Shown here piece by piece: positions 32,235 to 40,792 of a DNA stretch of 64,000 nt. The stretch's first letter is position 1. Every line of letters starts with the position of its first letter. The position numbers and the translations under genes are program-made. The DNA is taken from assembly GCA_938033875.1 (NCBI GenBank), contig CALHKG010000014.1:133490-197489 (forward strand). The letters are read 5' to 3'. This DNA comes from an uncultured Candidatus Saccharibacteria bacterium (GTDB lineage: Bacteria > Patescibacteriota > Saccharimonadia > Saccharimonadales > Saccharimonadaceae). The notes below the pieces were generated by a model that saw only the letters and a program-made list of their open reading frames with translations, was not told the DNA's origin and did no database searches.

Positions 32235-32927
32235 TTATATGAACTTTTCTAGCTTAAAACCGGCATACGTACCATCCTGCCGATACGCTTCCTCTCCAAG
32301 GAACGACGGAATTGCCCCAAGCGTATCACTATATACAAAATTCTCAAGACCAGAATCCACCCGCACTTCTTCGGGCAAAATTTTCCCTATCATCTTATAA
32401 AAAGTATGTTCTTGATCTGACACTTTTCCGTCTAGATATTTCCGAATATCCGTACAGATCCGTTCATATAAATCGGCATTCAAATGAGAATTTGACACCT
32501 CATAAGCTACAAAATGCGGAGCTACAGTCGTGATATCATTAAGCGGTTCAACAACTAACACATCTTTAATCGCACTCGCATTAATAAAATCACGAGAGAC
32601 TTTATCTTCTATGTTCGCGGTAATTAGCAAATCTGGCTGCTCAGCGGTGGTTGTATGAAAATCTAGTACCAATTCTGGCTGCAACAACTTAATTCGATCT
32701 TCTATGGCTTTCGATCGTCGTGCTTCGTACGTATCCAAATTAGACCCATAACTCCTATTCAAATCAGACTCAACGTATCGAACATTCTGTGAATAAGCTC
32801 TGGGGTTAGCCACCATAAAATCAACATACTCCAACAGCTCCGAACGTTTATTTAACATATACGAAAGTACATTCGACCCCAACAACTCATTGCCATGAGT
32901 AGAAATAATTGCAAGTATTTTCGTCAT
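32235..32927 (-). CDS. Succinylglutamate desuccinylase/aspartoacylase-like zinc peptidase
   Basis: A 230-residue protein of the AstE/AspA branch of M14 peptidases. Zinc ligands are His and Glu of STHGNELLGSNV and His of VLDFHTTTAEQ; the substrate-binding DLNRSYG is present. A catalytic Glu may lie in EVSNSH. These enzymes cleave N-acyl amino acids. The gene follows glyS by ten bases with AGGAAGG upstream, so it is cotranscribed with it. Confidence 0.85.
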   Translation of the reverse strand: MTKILAIISTHGNELLGSNVLSYMLNKRSELLEYVDFMVANPRAYSQNVRYVESDLNRSYGSNLDTYEARRSKAIEDRIKLLQPELVLDFHTTTAEQPDLLITANIEDKVSRDFINASAIKDVLVVEPLNDITTVAPHFVAYEVSNSHLNADLYERICTDIRKYLDGKVSDQEHTFYKMIGKILPEEVRVDSGLENFVYSDTLGAIPSFLGEEAYRQDGTYAGFKLEKFI

Positions 32928-32936
32928 TACACCTTC

Positions 32937-34283
32937 CTATACGAGATCTTTTATATTAACTCGCCTTTGTTCCGTCGTATCCCGCTCACGAACGGTAACA
33001 GTATCATCTTCCAGCGTCTGAAAGTCGACAACTACGCAGTGCGGCGTACCAATTTCATCCTGACGGCGATAGCGCTTACCAATGTTTCCATTGTCATCCC
33101 ACATAACGCGTCCAGGATTTTTCTTAGATAGGCTAGCGTAAATCTCACGCGCCTTCTCCACCAGCTCTGGCTTATTCTTAAGTAGCGGCGAAACGGCAAA
33201 TTTAACAGGCGCCAAATGTTCTGGAAGCGCCAGATAAACACGTTTACTGCCGTTCTGCTCGTCCTCGCGATACGCACTCGACAATACCGCCATCAGCGCC
33301 CGCTCGACACCAAAACTCGGCTCAATCACGTGCGGCACAAACTTCTCATTTGTCCCCTTGATCGTATATTCCATACTCTTTCCGCTGACGCGCTGAATGT
33401 TCATCAGGTCAAAATCAGTCCTATACGCAATCCCCATCAGCTCTTCCTTGCCAATTGGAAAATCGTATTCAATGTCAATCGTTTTCTTACTGTAATGCGC
33501 CCTATCTTCCGCCGGAACATCCAGCTCGTGAATATTATCAGAATTTAATCCCAATGCCTCCAAAAACTCGTGTGTCGACTTCAGCAACTCATCAAACGCT
33601 TCCTGCCAATTCTCTGGATTGACAAAATATTCAATCTCCATTTGCTCGAACTCACGGCTACGGAAAACAAAATCTCGCGGCGCAATTTCATTGCGAAACG
33701 CCTTGCCCTGCTGAGCAATTCCAAACGGCAAGTCTGGATAAAAACTATCAACAACGTTCTTAAAATTGGTAAAAATTCCCTGAGCAGTTTCTGGACGAAG
33801 ATACGCAACGCTGTCTTCACTTTCAGTGGCGCCGACGCTCGTCTTAAACATCATATTAAACGTGCGAGATTTACTTAGTGGATTTCCGTCTGGACTTTTA
33901 ATTCCCCGTTCCGCAATCACTTCGTCCATTTGCTCCATAGTCAAACCGTCAGCCTCAACCCCATTGTCTTTAAGGATATGATCCGTACGATAACGCCGGT
34001 GATTAACCGTATCTTCACATAATGGATCAACAAACGTATCCACGTGCCCACTCGCCTTCCAAACTTTCGGATTCATCAAAATTGCCGCATCGACGCCATA
34101 TATATCATCGCGCTCGTCAACAAACATTCGCCACCATAAATTCATAATGTTGCGTTTCAATTGAACGCCAAGCGGACCATAGTCCCACGTTCCAGATAAA
34201 CCGCCATAAACATCCGAACCCTGATAAATAAAACCGCGACGCTTACACAGGCTAATAATATCTTCCATTTTTGCTTGACTCAT
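32937..34283 (-). CDS. glyS: Glycine-tRNA ligase, homodimeric type
   Basis: About 448 residues from the ATG at 34283 (AAAGG upstream). Class II motifs are clear: WDYGPLGVQLKRNI, the GHVDTFVDPLCED insert, FRNEIAPRDFVFRSREFEQMEIEYF (motif 2) and the GVERALMAVL motif 3 region. The C-terminal anticodon-binding domain (about 345-448) begins LAPVKFAVSPL. It charges tRNA-Gly. The longer frame to 34394 overlaps the promoter (TATAAT at 34335-34340) and is rejected. Confidence 0.95.
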   Translation of the reverse strand: MSQAKMEDIISLCKRRGFIYQGSDVYGGLSGTWDYGPLGVQLKRNIMNLWWRMFVDERDDIYGVDAAILMNPKVWKASGHVDTFVDPLCEDTVNHRRYRTDHILKDNGVEADGLTMEQMDEVIAERGIKSPDGNPLSKSRTFNMMFKTSVGATESEDSVAYLRPETAQGIFTNFKNVVDSFYPDLPFGIAQQGKAFRNEIAPRDFVFRSREFEQMEIEYFVNPENWQEAFDELLKSTHEFLEALGLNSDNIHELDVPAEDRAHYSKKTIDIEYDFPIGKEELMGIAYRTDFDLMNIQRVSGKSMEYTIKGTNEKFVPHVIEPSFGVERALMAVLSSAYREDEQNGSKRVYLALPEHLAPVKFAVSPLLKNKPELVEKAREIYASLSKKNPGRVMWDDNGNIGKRYRRQDEIGTPHCVVVDFQTLEDDTVTVRERDTTEQRRVNIKDLV

Positions 34284-34297
34284 TGAAAAACCTTTCT

Positions 34298-34314
34298 CCA
34301 TGTTGGCAACATGG
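34298..34314. promoter_or_regulatory. Palindromic hairpin in the glyS leader
   Basis: CCATGTT, three bases, AACATGG, a perfect 7-bp dyad located between the start site (about 34328) and the glyS ribosome binding site. It could be an RNA hairpin near the ribosome binding site or an operator. It is not a T-box. Confidence 0.45.
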
Positions 34315-34357
34315 CGATTCACATTATTTCCTAAATTATACCATTTTACGAGCAATT

Positions 34358-35038
34358 TTACACCGCGGTGTGCTGTCTGGCGGTCAACCAACAATCGTTT
34401 ATAACCTCAGTTATTCCGCCAATTTGCGCCACATTCACGAGCGGTTTTGCCTGAATAAGCCTAAGTAGCTTGATGGCGTCCGCGCCCAAATCGCCCTGCT
34501 CTGCCAATCTCAAGCCTTTTTCCGCATTGTCGTACATATATTTTTTATCTGGCAGTAACGCCGCTGTCGTCACATCTGTGCGAAGATTCAGCTCATCTCC
34601 CAGCAAACTCGCGTATTGCAAATAAAACCACGTTTCAATCAATTTTTGGTTTATCGCGGGATTATTCAATTGCTCTAAAACTTGACTCAGTACATAATAC
34701 CACTCTGGTTCGTCAATATTTTCACTCGCCGCAGAAACCAATTTCATTACTGAATACGCAAACTGCATCCGATCGTAATCTTCCAAAATATGCCGATAAA
34801 AAGCCGACAATCGAGCAGAAGTTAATAGCCCCAAATCACCCCGACCAGAACGAATAACCACGTCGCAAATCGCGAACAATTCGATTCCGCCCGCCAATTT
34901 ACTGCGCTCGCGTCGCACACCTTTTGCGATTACGCTACGTCGACCTTTTGGGGTCAATAATTGCAAAACTCGGTCAGCTTCGGCGTAATTCGTTCGCCTC
35001 AGAACGATCGCCTTTACTCGCTCACTCTGCCCCGTCAT
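34358..35038 (-). CDS. recO: DNA repair protein RecO
   Basis: A 226-residue protein with the N-terminal OB fold beginning VKAIVLRRTNYAEADRVLQLLTPKG and the VIAKGVRRERSKLAGGIELF motif that defines RecO, then the helical domain. The zinc-finger cysteines of some RecO proteins are absent. RecO loads RecA on SSB-coated DNA with RecR. The start overlaps the receiver gene by 17 bp, tying it to the two-component pair. Confidence 0.9.
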   Translation of the reverse strand: MTGQSERVKAIVLRRTNYAEADRVLQLLTPKGRRSVIAKGVRRERSKLAGGIELFAICDVVIRSGRGDLGLLTSARLSAFYRHILEDYDRMQFAYSVMKLVSAASENIDEPEWYYVLSQVLEQLNNPAINQKLIETWFYLQYASLLGDELNLRTDVTTAALLPDKKYMYDNAEKGLRLAEQGDLGADAIKLLRLIQAKPLVNVAQIGGITEVINDCWLTARQHTAV

Positions 35039-35393
35039 TTAGAACCTCGCGAAAAATCGCCCGCGCCTCATTCGGACGCATCGATGTTTTATTCAAAATT
35101 GCCTTCACGCCAAGCGGACGCAAATCGTCCATTTTAACGTCGATATTCGTACAAACCACAATCGGCAAACTCGCCAAATCCGCGTACGATCGCAGTTCGT
35201 TAAGTAGCGCAATCGCCGTTTCACCAGTTAACAACATATCCAAAATTAAAGCGTCAGGTTGCCAATCGTCAATAATTTCAATCGCCTGACCACCAGAAAC
35301 CGCCACTTGATGTTCCGCCCCAACATCCGTGGCAAACTTGCCCAGAATATCCGCCCAATTCTTATCATCCTCAACGATTAACAGTTTTTTCAT
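35022..35393 (-). CDS. Stand-alone response-regulator receiver domain
   Basis: A 123-residue single REC domain: acidic pair Asp9-Asp10, phospho-acceptor Asp52 in ALILDMLL, switch Thr in VVCTN, and Lys102 in LNKTS. There is no output domain. It overlaps the kinase gene by four bases (ATGA) and recO by 17, so the kinase and receiver are a pair that must signal by protein contact. Confidence 0.92.
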   Translation of the reverse strand: MKKLLIVEDDKNWADILGKFATDVGAEHQVAVSGGQAIEIIDDWQPDALILDMLLTGETAIALLNELRSYADLASLPIVVCTNIDVKMDDLRPLGVKAILNKTSMRPNEARAIFREVLNDGAE

Positions 35394-36106
35394 ATCAAAC
35401 TCAACTGCCGACTAATTGGCATTTCTACATAAAAAGTCAATCCATCACGGTGACGAATCAGACCAATCCGCCCATTCATCGCCCGCGCAAATTGATTCGC
35501 CACGTAAATCCCCAGCCCACTACTTTCCGGCCTTGTTCGCACGGTTTTTCGCGTTTCCATTTCATCAAGCAAAAGCCGATATTCCTTCAAGCTCATCATC
35601 GGTCCAAAATCCCGCACGCTCATTCTCACGGCATCTTTTGTCGTCTTAACCGAAACCTTAATCTCTGATCCATCCTCCGTATACGCCAACGCGTTATTTA
35701 AGAAATTCGCTAAAATTCGCCCCAAAAGCGTTCGGTTCGCTAATATCAATTGACTATTTCGACTACTCTTAGGCCAGCTAACTTTTCGTCCATAAAGCAT
35801 TGCATTGAACTTTGTTTCCATCGCTACTTGCTGACATAAAGCCAACGGATTGACCGGCTCAAGCGGAAATAACGACGGCGTTAAATTAGCTGAATTTGCC
35901 AAATCGATCGTAAGCTGCAACGCCTGCTCAGAAGTCCGAATAATTCGTTGCTGGATCTGAGTTTTATCGGCAGAACTGGTTAAATCATCGTCCAACAGTA
36001 GCGCCAATTGCCTAATCAAAGCCAGCGGCGTTTTCAGCTCGTGAGCCGCCACCAAAACGCTCGGCAATCCCCCAAAATCAGCATCACTCCACTCTTTACC
36101 TGCCAT
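35390..36106 (-). CDS. Soluble histidine kinase without a sensor domain
   Basis: A 238-residue kinase. The phospho-acceptor is His22 in VAAHELKTPLAL; the N box is NFLNNALAYT, a reduced G1 box is RDFGPMM, and the G2 box is SSGLGIYVANQFA. There are only about 15 residues before the H box, with no membrane or PAS segment. The DxG-xG ATP-lid motif is altered (DFGP), yet the fold appears complete. The -10-like TATACT is eight bases before the ATG. Confidence 0.88.
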   Translation of the reverse strand: MAGKEWSDADFGGLPSVLVAAHELKTPLALIRQLALLLDDDLTSSADKTQIQQRIIRTSEQALQLTIDLANSANLTPSLFPLEPVNPLALCQQVAMETKFNAMLYGRKVSWPKSSRNSQLILANRTLLGRILANFLNNALAYTEDGSEIKVSVKTTKDAVRMSVRDFGPMMSLKEYRLLLDEMETRKTVRTRPESSGLGIYVANQFARAMNGRIGLIRHRDGLTFYVEMPISRQLSLI

Positions 36107-36141
36107 ACAATTCTAGTATAGCAAATATGTACTAGGTTTTT

Positions 36142-36801
36142 CTATTCAGAGATTTTTACAGTGCTCAATATAGTCTGAAAATCTGGCTTAAACGTGTCCG
36201 CGTCGGTTGAAAAACGAATAGTTTTATCGCGAACTTTCATCAAAACCACAGAGCCGCGCAATTCTTTCTCAAACGTACCATCAATCCGAGTCGCTGAAAT
36301 TCCGTTAAACTCGGTACTACTTGAGGTCAATTCACCCTTCTTTAGTCGTGATTGATAATCATTCAGCACCGTATCCATATTCTTGTTGATAATCTCCAGC
36401 CTTAATGCAAACCGACTATTTTTATTAGTTGTCGAAGGAACTGAAACAGGATGAAGATAAGCTTTGTAATCACCCCTGTCGCTGCCGTCATTCGCTACAT
36501 ACACACTCCAAGTTTTTGGATACATGAACGATACTCGACCGTATTCAGCAGGACCAACAAATTCAATACGCGGGTTTTTTGCTTCTTCAGAAAATTTCTT
36601 CTGGTCTGATTCGGCTTGTTCACTCTTCCCTCTAGCGACTTCAATCGCAACTTTACTATCAACACTGCTTTTTTCTCGGGAGTATTGCATGTACGCCCAA
36701 ATTGCCAAAGATCCAGCAATCAAAAACAATATCAGACAGCCGATTGTGCCGACCATCCAACCATTAACAGAGCCGCGCTCACTTCTATTTCTCGTAATCA
36801 T
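36142..36801 (-). CDS. Single-pass membrane protein with an exported domain
   Basis: A 219-residue protein. A basic N-terminus (RNRSERGS) is followed by a hydrophobic segment (about 16-38), a charged helical linker (39-75), and a compact extracytoplasmic domain with YGRVSFMYPKTWSVYV and an ADTFKPDFQTILSTVKI end, a layout seen in PsbP/DcrB-like proteins; that similarity is only suggestive. TATACT ends six bases before the ATG (leaderless). Function unknown. Confidence 0.75.
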   Translation of the reverse strand: MITRNRSERGSVNGWMVGTIGCLILFLIAGSLAIWAYMQYSREKSSVDSKVAIEVARGKSEQAESDQKKFSEEAKNPRIEFVGPAEYGRVSFMYPKTWSVYVANDGSDRGDYKAYLHPVSVPSTTNKNSRFALRLEIINKNMDTVLNDYQSRLKKGELTSSSTEFNGISATRIDGTFEKELRGSVVLMKVRDKTIRFSTDADTFKPDFQTILSTVKISE

Positions 36802-36840
36802 AATTAGAGTATAGCTTATGCTTTAATTGATGTAAAGATC

Positions 36841-37029
36841 CTACTCAGTGTTAAAATCCTCGCTAAGAACCTCGATATCATGTCGCATATCTTCCAGCGT
36901 AGCAGTAATTTTTTTTGATAACTCTCTCGCCTCAATAAATTTCTGTTTCGCCTCATCCAGATTAAAATCATCGCCTTGAAACCACGCGATTCGCTCGTTC
37001 AATTCAGTCATCATTTGCTCAATTGTCAT
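36841..37029 (-). CDS. xseB: Exodeoxyribonuclease VII small subunit
   Basis: About 62 residues starting at the ATG at 37029 (MTIEQMMTELNERIAWFQ), with the family pattern of two helices and the DFNLDEAKQKFIEA turn. It binds XseA to form the single-strand exonuclease. The start lies inside the xseA end (11-bp overlap), as usual for this pair. Confidence 0.9.
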   Translation of the reverse strand: MTIEQMMTELNERIAWFQGDDFNLDEAKQKFIEARELSKKITATLEDMRHDIEVLSEDFNTE

Positions 37030-38119
37030 ATCGTTGTTCACTATTCTCAATCCTCGCTTTCATAATTATATCTTTTGTTGTAATCTCTACAATATTACCA
37101 ATCTGTAGATCACCCTTGATCATCGCATAACCACGACGCAGCGCCATTTCCGGATCATACTCAGTGATGACTCTTTGTTGCGACAATGTTGCATTTACAG
37201 CCGTATCCACGCGACTTGACCACTGTTTTAGTGCTTCTTTTTGCAACATTGTTGCATTAAGCGACCGTTCTTCAATAGCTCTACAAATTGAGTCTTCCGC
37301 ATCAATTAGCCTGTAATGCAAATGCCGAATAACTTCTCGCTTGTCAGGAAACAGCAATTGCGCGGCGTTACTCGGCGTGGCTGCACGAACGTCCGTCGCC
37401 AAATCACATAAACTCTCATCAATTTCATGACCAATTCCAGTCATCGTCGGAATACGGCTGCTCGCCACCGCCCGCACCAATTTTTCATCGTTAAAACTTG
37501 CCAAATCCTCCGCACTACCACCGCCACGAATCAAAACAATCACATCTGGAGATTCTGACATTTGATTAAAATATGAGATTGCCCGCACAGCTTGATCTGC
37601 GGCATTCACACCCTGTACATTAACGTTGGCGACTACGAATTTCACACCACCCCAACGCTCACCGGAAATCTTCATAAAGTCAGCATATCCCGCAGCTTTT
37701 GTACTAGAAATAACGGCCACCCTCTGAGGATATTGCGGCAATGAACGCTTTATTTCAGAATTAAACAAACCCTCGACTGTTAATTTTTGTTTCAAAAGCT
37801 CAAAACTTCGCTTCAAACTTCCCCTACCTAATGGGCGAATCTCTTGAACATTCAGACTAAAGGCGCCATTATCCCTAAGCGCCGGCATTGCCCGAACGAC
37901 AACTTTCATCCCATCTTCAATTGGCGTGCGTAAATTGCTAAAACCAACAAAACACCGAACCAGCCCGTCGTCATCTTTCAGATCGAAAAAAGCGTATTTC
38001 GGAGGATAAGACTTGAGACCAGAAACCTCACCCTCAACTTCAACCATCCCAGCGAAAGCCACGTCAAAAGTTTGATTGACAATTGCTATGAAATTGCTAA
38101 CACTAAATCTGGGAATCAT
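37019..38119 (-). CDS. xseA: Exodeoxyribonuclease VII large subunit
   Basis: A 366-residue protein: N-terminal OB fold (FAGMVEVEGEVSGLKSYPPK), then the catalytic region with VAVISSTKAAGYADFM, VIVLIRGGGSAEDLASFND and TGIGHEIDESLCDLATD, then RAATPSNAAQL, a coiled-coil part and a short C-terminal barrel. It is shorter than the E. coli enzyme, with a reduced coiled coil. It degrades single-stranded DNA to oligonucleotides. The start overlaps the flippase-like gene by 17 bp. Confidence 0.95.
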   Translation of the reverse strand: MIPRFSVSNFIAIVNQTFDVAFAGMVEVEGEVSGLKSYPPKYAFFDLKDDDGLVRCFVGFSNLRTPIEDGMKVVVRAMPALRDNGAFSLNVQEIRPLGRGSLKRSFELLKQKLTVEGLFNSEIKRSLPQYPQRVAVISSTKAAGYADFMKISGERWGGVKFVVANVNVQGVNAADQAVRAISYFNQMSESPDVIVLIRGGGSAEDLASFNDEKLVRAVASSRIPTMTGIGHEIDESLCDLATDVRAATPSNAAQLLFPDKREVIRHLHYRLIDAEDSICRAIEERSLNATMLQKEALKQWSSRVDTAVNATLSQQRVITEYDPEMALRRGYAMIKGDLQIGNIVEITTKDIIMKARIENSEQRYDN

Positions 38120-39170
38120 CTGGCTTGCCGTATTTAATCAGTGCGTGTTGATAGAAAATATAGCCAAAGATAATCGTGCCAGTAAGTAAAATTGCTCGCG
38201 TTAAAATTATTCCAGCAATCGCCAAATCTGGCGGGGTGCCTGCCATGCTTAAGAAAATAATCATAATAGTTTCATAAACTCCCGTCCCTCCAGGTGTAAA
38301 CACGACAATCGCTGCCAATCCCGCCACGCCATATCCAACCATCAAAATCGCCGGATTAACAAAAACACCCAGCGACAGAAACGCCACAGCAAACATCGCC
38401 ACGTCAAAAACAGTATAAACAGTTCCCCAAATCATCGGTTTTATCAGAAGTTTCGGATGATTGGACAAATCTTGAAAATCGTCCTGCATATCAACAAAAA
38501 ACTCTTCGACTTTCTTCGACTTCATTACTCGACGTTTTTTACCTAAAGTGGCAATTTTTACTAGCGTATTAATAAACCTCGACAGCCCAGCCGCAGTTGC
38601 CTGCATACGACGCTTTGACGAAAACACGAAAATCAGACCAAACGTCAGTGCCAAAACCACGATAATCAGCAAGAAGCTAGCGGCAACGATATAACGATTA
38701 ACCTTGCCGTCAATAGCCAGCGCCAACACAGCAATCACCAACAAAACCAAAAGCGACAAAAATCCCGTAACGTAACGAATCACCTGCGCAAATGTCGAAC
38801 GCGCCGAACTCACGCCGAGTTTATGCATTCGCCACGTCGTATACGAAATTCCACTAACTCCGCCCGACGGAAAAATGTGATTGACCAAATTAAGCTCCAG
38901 CGCAATCCTCGTCTGCTCCAACCTGGAAATGTGATGAATCAGATTCTTCTCTCTTAAATACGAAAAAATCATCTCGCCGCCAGCGAAATACACGATAATC
39001 TGAAACGGCAATAGTAAGAATAATAGCCATAAATCCGCGTGCAAAAACAAATTCCACGCTTTCACGAGCTCATGCCGAGATAGAAAAATTATTATCGCCA
39101 AAACCACCAACGTCAAAACGCTCATAATGGCTCGTGGCGATTTCAACAATTGCAACACCTTCGGTAACAT
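38103..39170 (-). CDS. LPG synthase TM/UPF0104-type membrane protein
   Basis: About 355 residues with eight hydrophobic segments, of the flippase-like family related to the membrane domain of lysylphosphatidylglycerol synthase (AglD/MprF-like), with GGVSGISYTTWRM and FTPGGTGVYETIMI as signature stretches. It probably moves a lipid-linked molecule; there is no catalytic C-terminal domain. The ATG at 39170 is chosen because the first in-frame ATG overlaps the TATAAT promoter box, leaving a leaderless transcript. Confidence 0.85.
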   Translation of the reverse strand: MLPKVLQLLKSPRAIMSVLTLVVLAIIIFLSRHELVKAWNLFLHADLWLLFLLLPFQIIVYFAGGEMIFSYLREKNLIHHISRLEQTRIALELNLVNHIFPSGGVSGISYTTWRMHKLGVSSARSTFAQVIRYVTGFLSLLVLLVIAVLALAIDGKVNRYIVAASFLLIIVVLALTFGLIFVFSSKRRMQATAAGLSRFINTLVKIATLGKKRRVMKSKKVEEFFVDMQDDFQDLSNHPKLLIKPMIWGTVYTVFDVAMFAVAFLSLGVFVNPAILMVGYGVAGLAAIVVFTPGGTGVYETIMIIFLSMAGTPPDLAIAGIILTRAILLTGTIIFGYIFYQHALIKYGKPDDSQI

Positions 39171-39208
39171 AACCTTCATTATACCACGATAAATGTTATA
39201 ATTACGAC

Positions 39209-40402
39209 ATGTTTATAGCTATTCTTGGCCGTCAACCAGAAATCTCTATCGCTGAATTAGAGGCGGTTTACGGTGCTAAAAATGTCCAAAAAATCTCCAA
39301 CCAAGCCGCCACGGTTAATTGCGACAATTTATCAATTGACAATCTTGGCGGAACGATTAAGTGCGGACAAGTCATCACGAAGATAAAGTCGCAAAAATCA
39401 GACCGCAATACCCTGCTTCAAGCCTCAAAAATTATTGTTGAAAAATACACGAAAAAACTTTCGAATAGTCAGAAAAAAATAACGCTTGGGATAAGCTTTT
39501 ATGGCAATAAAACAGATCCGAGAAACGTCCAAAAAATCGGAATTATCTTAAAAAACAACCTGAAAAAATCTGGCGTTAGTTTGCGCCTAATTCCTAATAA
39601 AACCGCCGCGCTGTCCACTGCGACCTCTCACAATAATAAACTCGGCAGGTCTGAGGCGAAAATTGAAATTATCATAGCTAAGAACGTGTACGGAGATTTG
39701 ATAATCGCTGAAAGTCGTGGCGCTCAAAATATCAATTCGTATACTCAGCGCGACCGCGGACGACCAAAGCGCGATGCCTTCGTGGGAATGCTTCCGCCCA
39801 AGCTTGCACAAATTATGATTAACCTATCTGGCGCAAAACCTGACGATTACCTATGGGATCCGTTTTGCGGCACAGGAACGGTACTACAAGAAGCTGCACT
39901 TATCGGCGTGAATGCTTATGGCAGCGATTTGAGCGATAAGATGATATCTTACACGACTGAAAATATGAACTGGGTGGAAAAAACTTTTTCGACAAACACT
40001 TTCTGGCAAGCGTATCAGGCCGACGCTACCTCTGTAAAATTAACAGATGAACAGAAGAAACGGATTTCTCGAATTGTTTGTGAAACATATTTAGGTCAGC
40101 CATTTTCCGCTCCGCCAAGCCCAGAAAAACTTCACGAAGTAGTTGGAAATTGCAATCACATAATTAGCGATTTTCTGCAAAATATCCATTCGCAAATCCG
40201 CCCAGGCACGACGCTTTGCATAGCCGTTCCAGCGTGGCAAAATCACGAAGGTAAATTCACTCACTTACCTCTGATAAAAAATCTTAAAAAACTTGGATAT
40301 CAGCAAATTATCGATAAAAACCTCTTATATTACCGTGAAGATCAAGTTGTTGCCAGAGAAATATTGGTATTAAAACCAGCAGATATAGCCAAAACCGCTT
40401 GA
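39209..40402 (+). CDS. Trm11/THUMP-type RNA methyltransferase
   Basis: A 397-residue protein. The N-terminal half resembles the THUMP-bearing part of TRM11-like enzymes. The Rossmann domain has the SAM loop YLWDPFCGTGTVLQEA and the acidic GVNAYGSDLS. The usual DPPY catalytic motif is replaced by a CETYLGQP stretch, seen as an EPYLG-like motif in some relatives. It likely methylates a tRNA guanine; the exact site is unknown. TATAAT ends six bases before the ATG. It is divergent from the flippase-like gene with only 38 bases between the two starts. Confidence 0.8.
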   Translation: MFIAILGRQPEISIAELEAVYGAKNVQKISNQAATVNCDNLSIDNLGGTIKCGQVITKIKSQKSDRNTLLQASKIIVEKYTKKLSNSQKKITLGISFYGNKTDPRNVQKIGIILKNNLKKSGVSLRLIPNKTAALSTATSHNNKLGRSEAKIEIIIAKNVYGDLIIAESRGAQNINSYTQRDRGRPKRDAFVGMLPPKLAQIMINLSGAKPDDYLWDPFCGTGTVLQEAALIGVNAYGSDLSDKMISYTTENMNWVEKTFSTNTFWQAYQADATSVKLTDEQKKRISRIVCETYLGQPFSAPPSPEKLHEVVGNCNHIISDFLQNIHSQIRPGTTLCIAVPAWQNHEGKFTHLPLIKNLKKLGYQQIIDKNLLYYREDQVVAREILVLKPADIAKTA

Positions 40403-40427
40403 CAACTGGCTTTATTTTCGATAAACT
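40399..40427 (+). promoter_or_regulatory. rpmA promoter
   Basis: TTGACA (40399-40404), 17 bases, TAAACT (40422-40427). The -35 overlaps the end of the methyltransferase gene. The start near 40434 gives a leader of about 30 bases with AAGGAG. Confidence 0.75.
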
Positions 40428-40465
40428 AGAACAGATTGTTTTATAGAAACTATAAGGAGTAAAGA

Positions 40466-40738
40466 ATGTCAAAGGTTAAAGCTGGTGGTTCTAGTAAGAA
40501 TATCCACAACAATGCTGGTCAACGTCTTGGCGTTAAGCGATTTGGCGGTCAAAAAGTTTCCGCTGGAGAAGTTCTAGTTCGCCAAACTGGCGCCACAAAG
40601 ATCGCTGGTGACGGTACATACGTTAGCCGTAATTTCACCATCCACGCTGCAAAAGATGGCGTAGTTGGCTTTAAATCAGTTAAGAAAACTAAGTTTACCG
40701 GCAAATCAGAACGCCGAACGCAAGTTGTTGTTCTTTAA
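40466..40738 (+). CDS. rpmA: 50S ribosomal protein L27
   Basis: A 90-residue L27: KAGGSSKNIHNNAGQRLGVKRFGGQ, VLVRQTGATKI.AGDGTYVSRNFTIHA and DGVVGF motifs are all present. It reaches the peptidyl-transferase centre. AAGGAGTAAAGA precedes the ATG. Its usual partner rplU is not adjacent. A strong terminator follows. Confidence 0.97.
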   Translation: MSKVKAGGSSKNIHNNAGQRLGVKRFGGQKVSAGEVLVRQTGATKIAGDGTYVSRNFTIHAAKDGVVGFKSVKKTKFTGKSERRTQVVVL

Positions 40739-40759
40739 TCGGTAAAAACTTTTTATTAA

Positions 40760-40790
40760 AATAGCTCCGGTAAATACGGAGTTATTTTAT
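40760..40790 (+). terminator. Terminator of rpmA
   Basis: AATAGCTCCG (40760-40769) pairs with CGGAGTTATT (40777-40786), 10 bp with one wobble, followed by TTAT. It also borders the stop of the convergent gene. Confidence 0.75.
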
Positions 40791-40792
40791 TA

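Noticed and set aside
34271..34468. Small plus-strand frames opposite glyS, recO and similar genes
   Set aside because: They are antisense shadows of strongly supported genes with no start signals of their own.
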